Notes: a model not told the origin generated them from the sequence alone. A DNA stretch of 17,409 nucleotides from Syntrophobacterales bacterium (GCA_020052215.1 JAGVPN010000376.1:1-17409), one strand, 5' to 3'. Counted from the stretch's first letter, positions 7,108 to 13,951 are shown. A program made the numbers and translations.

Positions 7108-8742
7108 TTAGCCCAGGATGGCCTTCAGGTCCGCATCCGGGGTGGTGATGGGTTTGAGGTCGAAGTTGTTCACCAGCACGTCCAGGACGTTGGGGGTGAT
7201 GAAGGCCGGCAGACTCGGCCCCAGGCGGATGTTCTTGATGCCCAGGTAAAGGAGCGTCAGCAGGATGGCCACCGCCTTCTGTTCGTACCAGGAACAAATA
7301 ATGGACAGGGGCAGGTCATTGACCCCTACCCCGAAGGCGTTGGCCAGGGCCACCGCGATCTGGACCGCGGAGTAGGCATCGTTGCACTGGCCCACGTCCA
7401 GGAGCCGGGGAATGCCGCCGATATCGCCCAGGTCCTTGTCGAAGAACCGGAACTTGCCGCAGGCCAGGGTCAGGACCACGCAGTCCTTGGGTACTTTCTC
7501 CACGAACTCGGTGTAATAGTTGCGGGAGGGCTTGGCCCCGTCGCAGCCGCCCACCAGGAAGAAGTGCCGGAGCTGCTTGTTCTTGACGGCCTCGATGACC
7601 GCTCCCGCCACGCCTAAAACGGCGTTCCTGGCAAAGCCGGTCATGACGGACTTGCCGTTGACGTCCTCGCTAAATCCCGGCAAGGCCAAGGCCTTATCGA
7701 TCACCGCCTTGAAGTTGAGGTCCGGGATATGGGTGATGCCCGGCCAGCCCACCAGGCCCCGGGTGAACAGGTTGGGGGCATAACCCTCCTGGGGCCGCTG
7801 GATGCAGTTGGTGGTCATGACGATGGCCCCGGGAAACTGGGCGAACTCCTTGGCCTGGTTCTGCCAGGCGGTGCCGTAGTGCCCGTAGAAATGGGGGTAC
7901 TTCTTGAGCCCGGGGTAGCCGTGGGTGGGGAGCATTTCGCCGTGGGTGTAAACGTTGATGCCTTTGCCTTCGCTCTGCTTGAGAATCTCCTCCAGATCCA
8001 GGAGATCGTGGCCGGAAACCAGGATGGCCTTGCCTTTCTTATGCCCCAGGGGAACCTTGGTGGGCACGGGGTGGCCGTACCGGCCGGTATTGCCCGCATC
8101 CAGCAGTTCCATGGCCCTCAAGTTGATCTCGCCGCATTTCAGCACCAGGCCCAACAGGTCGTTCAACCCCAGGTCCTGGGCGGCGATGGCGGCCAGACCT
8201 TCATGGACGAAGGCATAGACCTTGTCGTCCTCCTGCCCCAAAAGCTGGGCGTGGTCGGCATAGGCGCAGACCCCCTTGATGCCGAACAGCAGGGTATGTT
8301 TCAGGGCCAGGATATCGGCATCCGCGGCGGGATAGGTTTTGAGGCCCACCGCTTCCGCCTGCTTGACCAGTCCCTCTTGGGTGGCTTCGGGCTTCAATGT
8401 GGCCGGGCCGACAGTAAAATCGGCTTTGCCCCCCTTGGCCTCGACCTTGGCCTTGAGGCTATCCCGCAGTTGGATGCTTTGATTGATGAGTTTGACGAAC
8501 CTTTGGGAATCGAAATCCACATTAGTCAAAGTCGAAAACGCCGCCTCACAGGTAAAGGCGTTGACCTCCCGGTCGCTGACGCCCACCTTGCGGCCTTCCA
8601 CGGCCACCTGGGACAACCCCTGGAGACTGTAGATCAATAAATCTTGTAAGGCCGCCACTTCGGCATTCTTGCCGCACACGCCCAGAACCGTGCACCCCTC
8701 ACCTTTGGCCGCTTGTTCGCACTGATAACAAAACATATTCAA
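7108..8742 (-). CDS. hcp: Hybrid cluster protein (hydroxylamine reductase / NO reductase Hcp), class I
   Basis: A cytoplasmic iron-sulfur-oxygen enzyme of 544 aa, the usual length for class I proteins of strict anaerobes. The family reduces hydroxylamine to ammonia in vitro; physiologically it detoxifies nitric oxide and can start protein S-nitrosylation. The N-terminal cubane ligands are Cys5, Cys8, Cys17 and Cys23 (C-x2-C-x8-C-x5-C, the Desulfovibrio spacing). All hybrid-cluster ligands are present: His245 (VSGHD), Glu269 (THGEM), Cys313 (TTNC), Cys400 (VGGCDGA), Cys428 (LACGK), Cys453 (GQCNDAYS), Glu487 and Lys489 (WYEQK). Translation starts at ATG 8742 with GGAGG six bases upstream. It is monocistronic: a hairpin follows, and no hcr reductase gene is adjacent. 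A Crp/Fnr-type palindrome at 8833-8846 suggests activation by an HcpR/Fnr-like regulator, possibly the one at 13101-13820. Confidence 0.97.
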   Translation of the reverse strand: MNMFCYQCEQAAKGEGCTVLGVCGKNAEVAALQDLLIYSLQGLSQVAVEGRKVGVSDREVNAFTCEAAFSTLTNVDFDSQRFVKLINQSIQLRDSLKAKVEAKGGKADFTVGPATLKPEATQEGLVKQAEAVGLKTYPAADADILALKHTLLFGIKGVCAYADHAQLLGQEDDKVYAFVHEGLAAIAAQDLGLNDLLGLVLKCGEINLRAMELLDAGNTGRYGHPVPTKVPLGHKKGKAILVSGHDLLDLEEILKQSEGKGINVYTHGEMLPTHGYPGLKKYPHFYGHYGTAWQNQAKEFAQFPGAIVMTTNCIQRPQEGYAPNLFTRGLVGWPGITHIPDLNFKAVIDKALALPGFSEDVNGKSVMTGFARNAVLGVAGAVIEAVKNKQLRHFFLVGGCDGAKPSRNYYTEFVEKVPKDCVVLTLACGKFRFFDKDLGDIGGIPRLLDVGQCNDAYSAVQIAVALANAFGVGVNDLPLSIICSWYEQKAVAILLTLLYLGIKNIRLGPSLPAFITPNVLDVLVNNFDLKPITTPDADLKAILG

Positions 8743-8804
8743 CCTCCTGAATTTTGTATTTCTGAAACCCTGTGGTTGGGCTTGCCAAAACCCTTGTGGC
8801 TCTT

Positions 8805-8810
8805 AATCTA
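8805..8810 (-). promoter_or_regulatory. Predicted -10 element of hcp
   Basis: TAGATT on the minus strand (4 of 6 to TATAAT). It was chosen because it lies exactly where a class II activated promoter needs it: its first base is 30 nt from the centre of the palindrome at 8833-8846. No -35 consensus is seen, as expected for an activator-dependent promoter. The leader would be about 55 nt. Confidence 0.5.
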
Positions 8811-8832
8811 CTGCCGGTCAGGAGTCGCAGCC

Positions 8833-8846
8833 TTGACTTAGGACAA
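8833..8846. promoter_or_regulatory. Crp/Fnr-family operator candidate upstream of hcp
   Basis: TTGAC-TTAG-GACAA matches the dyad TTGAC-N4-GTCAA of Fnr/HcpR-like regulators with a single mismatch. The centre would be at -41.5 relative to the start predicted from TAGATT at 8805-8810. This is the classical class II activator position. Confidence 0.65.
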
Positions 8847-8850
8847 AAAT

Positions 8851-9054
8851 TGATAAAATTCTCCGGAGTTCGGACAGGCGCGTTCGGGCGTGAAGGGTTC
8901 GGAACCCCGAGGAGACCGGGCACTACAGGCTAGGAAACCGCCTTCCTAAAAAGCCTTCACAAAATTGTTAATGGAAAGATATGCATCTATTCCGAAAAGT
9001 CATCATCTATGAAGTTTTTTTGAGGGGATTGATGCCAAGTTGAGGTCAGTTTTT
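8851..9054. other. Gene-free interval upstream of hcp
   Basis: About 200 bp with no credible ORF. It contains a small hairpin (TAGGAA / TTCCTA, about 8931-8948) and an AT-rich patch around 8950-9030. I see no further operator or promoter I can defend. Confidence 0.4.
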
Positions 9055-9103
9055 ATAGGGTAGCCTGTGGCCGCCAGCATTCGGCTGGCACAGCCCGCCC
9101 TAT
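9055..9103. repeat. Imperfect palindromic repeat
   Basis: A 49-bp imperfect palindrome: outer ATAGGG / CCCTAT, then CTGTG / CACAG, then inner GCCAGC / GCTGGC around a 5-nt loop. It is the first unit of a 190-bp repeat cluster between hcp and merR. Confidence 0.65.
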
Positions 9104-9134
9104 GGAAAGTGCGTCAAGGAAGCAGGTTAGTCGT

Positions 9135-9156
9135 GCACAGCCTGGAAAGGCTGTGC
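9135..9156. repeat. Hairpin repeat GCACAGCC / GGCTGTGC
   Basis: A perfect 8-bp inverted repeat with a TGGAAA loop. Its arms share the CACAG core with the palindrome at 9055-9103. Confidence 0.65.
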
Positions 9157-9173
9157 CACCAGTCAATACCAGC

Positions 9174-9209
9174 TTTTCATAATTTATGGGTGGGTCTAAG
9201 GCCCATGAG
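9174..9209 (-). repeat. Copy of a dispersed 35-bp hairpin module (CATGGGCC...CCCACCC)
   Basis: Read on the minus strand, this segment contains CATGGGCCTTAGACCCACCC, then TAAATTATGAAAAG. It closely matches the plus-strand segment at 13877-13912 and, with more changes, the one at 14148-14185. Confidence 0.65.
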
Positions 9210-9212
9210 TGA

Positions 9213-9241
9213 CTGGTTCCCAAGTTTAACTTGGGAACCAG
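9213..9241. repeat. 29-bp perfect palindrome
   Basis: Two perfect 14-bp arms (CTGGTTCCCAAGTT and its complement) surround a single central T. It lies 30 bp past the merR stop on the minus strand. The rest of 9242-9270 contains only a small TTAACC / GGTTAA inverted repeat. It could serve as a bidirectional terminator or be a REP-type mobile palindrome; no T-run follows. Confidence 0.8.
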
Positions 9242-9270
9242 AATTAACCAGCATTAAACCGAGGTTAACC

Positions 9271-9636
9271 TTAATCCAGGAACTCTTTCAACGCCAGCAA
9301 CTCGTCCCGGATGGTCTTCAGCAGGGTCAACACCTGGTGGTCCAGGGAGTTGGGGGGCAGGGACCGGGGCGGCGCCAGGCGATGATGCTCGGGCTTATGG
9401 TTCATCTGGCGGCGCATGGCCGTAAGAGACAGTTTTTCCTCTTCCCGCAGGCGCTTGATCTCCAGGATGAGCTGAATGTCGGCAGGGCGGTACTGGCGGT
9501 GCCGGGAGCCGCGGCGAGTGGGTTTCAGGAGCTTGCCCCGGGTTTCCCAGTCCCGCAGCACGTGGGTATTGACCCCGGTGATGCGGCTCACCTCACCGAT
9601 AGTATAAAAGGCTTTGCGGGGGATATCCTCTTCCAC
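9271..9636 (-). CDS. MerR-family transcriptional regulator
   Basis: A DNA-binding protein of 121 aa. The N-terminal MerR-type helix-turn-helix with its wing is clear: FYTIGEVSRITGVNTHVLRDWE (residues 10-31) and the wing RRGSRHRQYRPADI (41-54). A helix (LILEIKRLREEEKLSLTAMRRQM) and a C-terminal leucine-rich dimerisation helix follow. There is no cysteine cluster, so it is not a metal sensor of the MerR/ZntR kind; the effector is unknown. I prefer GTG 9636, which follows an AAGGAG that overlaps the pheT stop region, seven bases after the pheT TAA. An upstream in-frame start at 9684 would lie inside pheT. A small MerR gene at the 3' end of the pheT operon is common in Deltaproteobacteria, usually with ihfA between; ihfA is absent here. 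Confidence 0.85.
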   Translation of the reverse strand: MEEDIPRKAFYTIGEVSRITGVNTHVLRDWETRGKLLKPTRRGSRHRQYRPADIQLILEIKRLREEEKLSLTAMRRQMNHKPEHHRLAPPRSLPPNSLDHQVLTLLKTIRDELLALKEFLD

Positions 9637-9643
9637 TCTCTCC

Positions 9644-12034
9644 TTAACGCAGTTCCGCCCCCAGATCTTTTTCCAGGGCCGCAACCAGGGCCTGATGATG
9701 GGAGTTTACCAGATCGTCCGTCAGGGTCCGCTCCGGGTCGCGATAAGACAGGCGGAAGGCCAGGCTCCGCTTGCCGGCCGGCACCGGGTCGCCGGAGTAG
9801 ACGTCAAAGAGGACCGCTTCCACCAACCAGGGACGGCCATACGAATACAGGGCCTCCGTCACCCGGGCGGCGGGGACGCTCTCAGCCAACACCAGGGCGA
9901 TGTCCCGGTAAACCGCGGGATAGCGGGGCAAGGGCGTGAAGCGGGGAGGAATGGCGGCCTGGCACAGGGCGGCGAACTTGAGATTGAACCCAAAAATATC
10001 GCCCTCCAGGTCCAGCCGCTCAGCGATGTCCGGCCGGAGTTCCCCCAGGACCCCCAGCTCCCGGCTCCCGGAAAACACCCGGGCCCCATAGCGCAGGTAT
10101 TCTGGCAGGCCATCTGGGGTAAAAGTCACCTCAGGGATCAGGAGGCCTTCCAACAGGGTCTCCACCAATCCCTTGAGATCAAAGAAATTGACCGGGTCCC
10201 GGGTGGTATTCCAGGCTGCGTCTTCCCGGGCGCCGTACATCAGCCCGGTGAGCCGGTGCTCCTCTTGGGGCAGGTCTTCCCCGGCCCGGGGGAGAAAGAC
10301 CTTGGAGATCTCGAACAGGCGCACATCCAGGGCCTGCTTCAAGGTGTTGCGGCGCAGAGTGTCCAGCAGCCCGGGCAAGAGCGAGGTGCGCATCATGGCT
10401 TGCTCTTCGCTCAAGGGGTTGGCCAGGCGCAGCGCCGCCGGCGCGGCCTCGTCCGCGGTCAGCAGGCTCCCCAGGCGGTCCGGCTGGAAGGCATAGGTAA
10501 TCACCTCGAAGAACCCCAGGCCCTCGAGCAGCTGCCTGGCCGCGGCCAACAGGCGAACCTCGGGGCCGGGCCGGGGCGTGGCCACCACCCCCCGGGGCAG
10601 GGTCACCGGGATGGCGTCATACCCGGCCAGGCGGGCGATCTCCTCGATGAGGTCCACCTCCCGCTCCAGGTCGCCCCGGAAGGGGGGCACCTGCAACACC
10701 AGGTTTTCCCCATCCAGGGCCAGGGCCGGCAGATGGAGACGCCGCAGCAGGTGCAGCATCTGCTCCGGGCTGAGGTCGGTGCCCAGCACCTGGTTGGCCC
10801 GGGAAACCCTGAGATTCAGCCGGGGGTGTTGTATGGGCGCGGGATACTCATCCAGGCGCTTAGCCGCCACCTGGCCTCGCCCCACCTCGCACATGAGCTG
10901 GGTGGCCCGCTCCAGGGCATGGATCACCCCATCCGGGTCCACCCCCCGCTCGAACCGGTAGGAGGCTTCGGTGCTCAGCCCCAGGCGCTTGGCGGTCCGG
11001 CGGATGGTGCGGGGATTGAAATAGGCGCTCTCCAGCAACACCTGGGTGGTGGAGGCGGTGACCTCTGAATCGAGCCCCCCCATGACCCCGGCCAGGGCCA
11101 CAGGGCCCTGGGCATCGCAAATCAGCAGGGTCTCGGGGTTAAGGTCCCGCTCAACGCCGTCCAGGGTGGTGAAACTGCCCTCGCCGCTCTTGGGCAGGCG
11201 CACCACGATTTCGCCGCCCCGGAGACGCTGGAAGTCGAAGGCGTGGAGGGGCTGGCCGAACTCCAGGAGCACGTAGTTGGTGACATCCACCAGGTTGTTG
11301 ATGGCCCTTAAGCCCGCCAGTTGGAGGCGGCGGCGCATCCAGAAGGGCGAGGGCGCCACGGTCAGCCCGGTCATCAGGCGGGCGGCATAACGGGGGCAGT
11401 GCACCGGGTCCAGGATGGTCACCCGGCCTTGAAGCCCGGGGGCCGCGGCCGCAGCCACGTTGACTTCGGGATGGCGCAGGGGTGCATCCAACAACGCCGC
11501 CACCTCCCGGGCCAGACCCAGGACGCTCAGGCAGTCGGAGCGGTTGGCGGTAATGGCGACTTCCAGGACCACGTCCGCCAGACCCAGGGCTTCGGCGAAG
11601 TCCCGGCCCACCGCCAGATCTTGGGAAATCTCCATCAGCCCCGCATGATCGGCAGACAATCCCAGCTCATCTTCCGCCAGGAGCATGCCTTCGGAGAGAA
11701 CCCCCCGCAGCTTGGCGGCCTTGAGCCGGTGGCCGCCAGACAGGATGGCCCCGGGGGGGGCAAAGGGGTAGAGAAACCCGGCGGCAACATTGGGAGCGCC
11801 GCACACCACCCGGTAGGTCAGGCTGCCGGTGGTCACTTCCGCCACCTGCAAGCGATCCGCCTGGGGGTGGCGTTCCACCTTCAAGACTTTGCCTACGACC
11901 ACCCCGGAAAACTCCGGAGTCACCGCCTCCACGGCCTCCACTTCCAGGCCGGCCATGGTCAGTCGATCTGCCAGGGCCTGAGGCGAAAGGCTGAGGTCCA
12001 CAAAATCAGTTAGCCAATTAAGACTTAATCGCAT
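9644..12034 (-). CDS. pheT: Phenylalanyl-tRNA synthetase beta subunit
   Basis: A 796-aa subunit of the alpha2-beta2 enzyme that charges tRNA-Phe; the length is normal for bacterial PheT. Domains in order: N-terminal B1 (MRLSLNWLTDFVD), the EMAP-like tRNA-binding domain with VERHPQADRLQVAEV and VVCGAPNVAAG (about 45-150), the B3/B4 editing domain (about 205-390, with RAINNLVDVTNYVLLEFGQPLHAFD), B5 (about 400-475), the catalytic-like core (LGFFEVITYAF; FEISKVFLP), and a C-terminal FDX-ACB anticodon-binding domain (PRYPAVYRDIALVL ... ALEKDLGAELR, about 705-796). It starts at ATG 12034 with only a weak ribosome binding site and stops at TAA 9644. pheS, normally directly upstream, is not in the window: the upstream DNA is a repeat-bearing intergenic region and then a Ros/MucR gene. 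The MerR gene follows directly and is probably co-transcribed. Confidence 0.97.
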   Translation of the reverse strand: MRLSLNWLTDFVDLSLSPQALADRLTMAGLEVEAVEAVTPEFSGVVVGKVLKVERHPQADRLQVAEVTTGSLTYRVVCGAPNVAAGFLYPFAPPGAILSGGHRLKAAKLRGVLSEGMLLAEDELGLSADHAGLMEISQDLAVGRDFAEALGLADVVLEVAITANRSDCLSVLGLAREVAALLDAPLRHPEVNVAAAAAPGLQGRVTILDPVHCPRYAARLMTGLTVAPSPFWMRRRLQLAGLRAINNLVDVTNYVLLEFGQPLHAFDFQRLRGGEIVVRLPKSGEGSFTTLDGVERDLNPETLLICDAQGPVALAGVMGGLDSEVTASTTQVLLESAYFNPRTIRRTAKRLGLSTEASYRFERGVDPDGVIHALERATQLMCEVGRGQVAAKRLDEYPAPIQHPRLNLRVSRANQVLGTDLSPEQMLHLLRRLHLPALALDGENLVLQVPPFRGDLEREVDLIEEIARLAGYDAIPVTLPRGVVATPRPGPEVRLLAAARQLLEGLGFFEVITYAFQPDRLGSLLTADEAAPAALRLANPLSEEQAMMRTSLLPGLLDTLRRNTLKQALDVRLFEISKVFLPRAGEDLPQEEHRLTGLMYGAREDAAWNTTRDPVNFFDLKGLVETLLEGLLIPEVTFTPDGLPEYLRYGARVFSGSRELGVLGELRPDIAERLDLEGDIFGFNLKFAALCQAAIPPRFTPLPRYPAVYRDIALVLAESVPAARVTEALYSYGRPWLVEAVLFDVYSGDPVPAGKRSLAFRLSYRDPERTLTDDLVNSHHQALVAALEKDLGAELR

Positions 12035-12058
12035 AATGGCTTAATTTAACCCCCCTGG

Positions 12059-12106
12059 CCGCAAAACTCAAGAACCTTGATCCCTGCAAACCTGGGGGAG
12101 TCAAGG
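12059..12106 (-). promoter_or_regulatory. Hairpin in the pheT leader, possible attenuator
   Basis: On the minus strand a stem of CCTTGA / TCAAGG with an inner CCCC / GGGG-type pairing (12075-12106) is followed by a T-rich stretch (TTCTTGAGTTTTGCGG, ending at 12059). It sits about 40 bp before the pheT start. It resembles a weak intrinsic terminator, as used in attenuation of synthetase genes, but no leader peptide or T-box was recognised. Confidence 0.3.
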
Positions 12107-12177
12107 GGGGGAAGTTCTGGATGACGGGAAATTATTCACTGGGCGCCGGTTTCCCGGCTCAGTTGGGCAGGTCTTAT

Positions 12178-12289
12178 ACCAAAGTTGCCGTCAAACAAGT
12201 AATAATCCGAATTGTAGGGGCGGTTCGCGAACCGCCCCTACAGGGGTGCGATTATAAAGCCAGAATTATCTTTATGACGGCAACTTGGT
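12178..12289. mobile_element. MITE-like element with inverted ends and central palindrome
   Basis: The ends ACCAAAGTTGCCGTCA (12178-12193) and the complement of TGACGGCAACTTGGT (12275-12289) are inverted repeats differing by one inserted A. The 112-bp interior has no coding capacity and contains the perfect palindrome at 12213-12242. No clear target-site duplication is visible. It lies between the mucR-type gene and pheT. Confidence 0.6.
12213..12242. repeat. 30-bp perfect palindrome
   Basis: Two perfect 15-bp arms (TGTAGGGGCGGTTCG and its complement) with no spacer. It shares the TAGGG...CCCTA style with repeats at 9055, 13918 and 16647. Confidence 0.85.
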
Positions 12290-12327
12290 CTTGGCGGCGG
12301 CTTCCGGTAATCCCCCCAACCGGGGAG

Positions 12328-12365
12328 TCGCCAAATGCCAAGGGACCGTTGTCGGTCCCTGGCGA
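12328..12365. repeat. Nested hairpin between mucR-type gene and pheT
   Basis: An outer stem TCGCCA / TGGCGA encloses an inner perfect 7-bp stem GGGACCG / CGGTCCC with a TTGT loop. No T-run follows on either strand, so it is not a standard terminator. Confidence 0.5.
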
Positions 12366-12462
12366 ATCGCGTCCCCATAACCCGGACCTGAGGGCAGACG
12401 TTACCGCGCCGCTTGGTTGACGAACCGAGGAATACTGATAAATGCTTTTAAGTTCACGCTCT

Positions 12463-12915
12463 TTAGGCCGAGGCTTTTTTGCGCCGGAAACCCCGTTCTC
12501 CCAAGCCCTTTTCTTTGGCCAGTTTACGCCGCTGTTCGGAGTATTCTTTGCATACCAGAGGATATTTTTTGGGGTCAAGGCTGTATCGCCGGAAATACTC
12601 AGCCGGGGCCAGGTGATGGGCTTTACGCAGGTGCGCCTTGAGAGTCCGCATCTTCTTGCCGCATTCCAGACAGACGACATACTTTTCTTTGACAATTTCA
12701 TCCAGCGGAATCGAAGGTTTCTTCAGTACTTCCGCCTCCGGTCCTGGCTCGGCACCCCCCTCGGCGGCCTCCAGCAGGGCCTCGCTGCTTTCAAGAGCGG
12801 TTAAAACATTATAGATGACTTTAATTTCATCAACTAATTCTTTAGGGGTGAGTTCGCTCATTGACGCGTGGGAAATTACAATCTGGGCCGTTAATTTGAG
12901 TGCCTCAGTCGCCAT
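12463..12915 (-). CDS. Ros/MucR-family zinc-finger transcriptional regulator
   Basis: A 150-aa prokaryotic zinc-finger DNA-binding protein. The finger is YVVCLECGKKMRTLKAHLRKAHHL: Cys82, Cys85, His95 and His100 or His101 (C-x2-C-x9-H-x4/5-H). The family tail follows (APAEYFRRYSLDPKKYPLVCKEYSEQRRKLAKEKGLG). The N-terminal part (MATEALKLTAQIVISHAS ... ELVDEIKVIYNVLTALES) matches the region used for self-association in MucR proteins. The C-terminus is basic (RRKKASA). I chose ATG 12915, with GAGAGG ten bases upstream; an earlier TTG at 12933 is less likely. Members bind AT-rich DNA, act as global regulators of surface and motility genes and often repress themselves. The strong promoter at 12987-13016 and an inverted repeat overlapping its -10 element fit autoregulation. 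Confidence 0.92.
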   Translation of the reverse strand: MATEALKLTAQIVISHASMSELTPKELVDEIKVIYNVLTALESSEALLEAAEGGAEPGPEAEVLKKPSIPLDEIVKEKYVVCLECGKKMRTLKAHLRKAHHLAPAEYFRRYSLDPKKYPLVCKEYSEQRRKLAKEKGLGERGFRRKKASA

Positions 12916-12972
12916 AAACGTTATACCTCTCAAAATCGTTTTTAATTATTGCGTCTGGATTAATTTTGATGC

Positions 12973-12989
12973 AACCTTTATGAAAGGTT
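12973..12989. promoter_or_regulatory. Possible autoregulatory operator of the Ros/MucR gene
   Basis: A perfect 7-bp inverted repeat AACCTTT-ATG-AAAGGTT overlaps the -10 hexamer (12987-12992) and the predicted transcription start. A repressor bound here would block RNA polymerase. The binder is inferred. Confidence 0.4.
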
Positions 12990-13016
12990 ATATGTACGTG
13001 TAGTTTCTCTTGTCAA
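12987..13016 (-). promoter_or_regulatory. Sigma70 promoter of the Ros/MucR gene
   Basis: TTGACA (13011-13016, perfect) and TATAAC (12987-12992, 5 of 6) are separated by 18 bp on the minus strand. The -10 element is about 70 bp upstream of ATG 12915. The surrounding DNA is strikingly AT-rich. Confidence 0.75.
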
Positions 13017-13100
13017 GAAATTTTTTAACTAACTTAACTTTTTTTTGTGTACCCTGCCAATTTTTCATTAATTAGTCACCGCAAAATGGAATGGGACAAC

Positions 13101-13820
13101 TCAAGATTTAGTTCCCAGGGCCATCTTGTGTAATGCAACGGGGTCAACGATGGTTATTTTGCCCTTATCCACTTCTATTAAGCCCAAACTCTTAAATCGG
13201 GATAACGTTCGAGACAATGTTTCGCTGATAGTACCCAGGTAAGCGGCCAGCTGCGTTTTGGTAGTGGGCAATTCGCAGTGCAGTCCGGCCGCGATTTCGC
13301 CGTGCGTATGCTGGCATCTCTCCAATATATACCGGGCCAGCCGGGCTGATACTTCTTTCAGAGAGAGGTCCTCCAGTTGTTTGGTCAGGTGAAACATCAA
13401 GCGGCTCAAGGTGGCCAGCATATTGCGGGCCAGGGCCGGGGAGGCGGCCAGATGCTGCAGAAACGGCGCCTTGGGAAAGAATAAGGTGTGGCAGGCCTCT
13501 AAGGCGATGGCCGTGGCCGGGTAAGGAATTTCTCCGAAAACCGCGGCCTCGGCAAAAGTCTCTCCCGGCCCCACCAGGCGGATAATGTATTCTTTGCCCT
13601 CCAAAGAACTCTTTAACAGTTTTATCTGGCCGGTGATCAGCAGATAAAATCCCTGGGCCTCTTTTCCCTCCCCAAAGATGGTGGCTTGCCGGGGGAAGGT
13701 TTTCTTTACCGCCATGCGGGCCAGGGTGGCCAAGTCCGCCTCGGCAATCCCGGAAAACAGATAAATGCGCCGTAAGATTTGCTGCTTGACACCCGTGTCT
13801 TCCTTGGCGGTGCGGTCCAT
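13101..13820 (-). CDS. Crp/Fnr-family transcriptional regulator (HcpR/Fnr-like candidate)
   Basis: A 239-aa regulator with an N-terminal cyclic-nucleotide-binding-type beta barrel (FPRQATIFGEGKEAQGFYLLITGQIKLL, 42-69; GPGETFAEAAVFGEIPYPATAIAL, 84-107), a long dimerisation helix (about 125-165) and a C-terminal winged helix-turn-helix (TKTQLAAYLGTISETLSRTLSRFKSLGLIEV, 187-217). The recognition helix carries SETLSR (Glu200, Arg204), the arrangement that in this superfamily reads TTGA-type half-sites. There is no N-terminal cysteine cluster, so it is not an oxygen-sensing Fnr with a [4Fe-4S] cluster. The barrel lacks the full Crp cAMP signature, so the signal is unknown; haem or NO sensing as in HcpR is possible. 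It starts at ATG 13820 with GGGAG at good spacing. The hcp promoter in this window holds a matching palindrome, making hcp a plausible target. Confidence 0.92.
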   Translation of the reverse strand: MDRTAKEDTGVKQQILRRIYLFSGIAEADLATLARMAVKKTFPRQATIFGEGKEAQGFYLLITGQIKLLKSSLEGKEYIIRLVGPGETFAEAAVFGEIPYPATAIALEACHTLFFPKAPFLQHLAASPALARNMLATLSRLMFHLTKQLEDLSLKEVSARLARYILERCQHTHGEIAAGLHCELPTTKTQLAAYLGTISETLSRTLSRFKSLGLIEVDKGKITIVDPVALHKMALGTKS

Positions 13821-13876
13821 GCCGGCTCCCTTCTGGTGATTTCAGGATAAAATATCTCTTTATTCCAGGTCAGTCC

Positions 13877-13938
13877 TTCATGGGCCTTTGGCCCACCCGT
13901 AAACCATGAAAAGACGTGTAGGGCGGGCACTGCCCGCC
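13877..13938 (+). repeat. Composite palindromic repeat, copy 1
   Basis: The left module has ends TTCATG / CATGAA around TGGGCC-TTT-GGCCCA. The right module is a 21-bp segment (13918-13938) containing GGCGGGCA-C-TGCCCGCC. The left half matches 9174-9209 and 14148-14185; the right half is identical to the complement of 16750-16770. Confidence 0.75.
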
Positions 13939-13951
13939 GTTTCCGGCCATC

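Noticed and set aside
7729..8640. 303-aa plus-strand ORF antisense to hcp
   Set aside because: It is a complementary-frame shadow of a clearly functional gene, low-complexity (His/Gln/Gly-rich), with no ribosome binding site.
9055..9241. CRISPR-like array
   Set aside because: The units differ from each other, spacing is irregular and no cas gene is present; these are palindromic repeats of different kinds.
9614..11068. 484-aa plus-strand ORF antisense to pheT
   Set aside because: Shadow of pheT in GC-rich DNA; the composition is Gly/Gln/Pro-rich with no domain.
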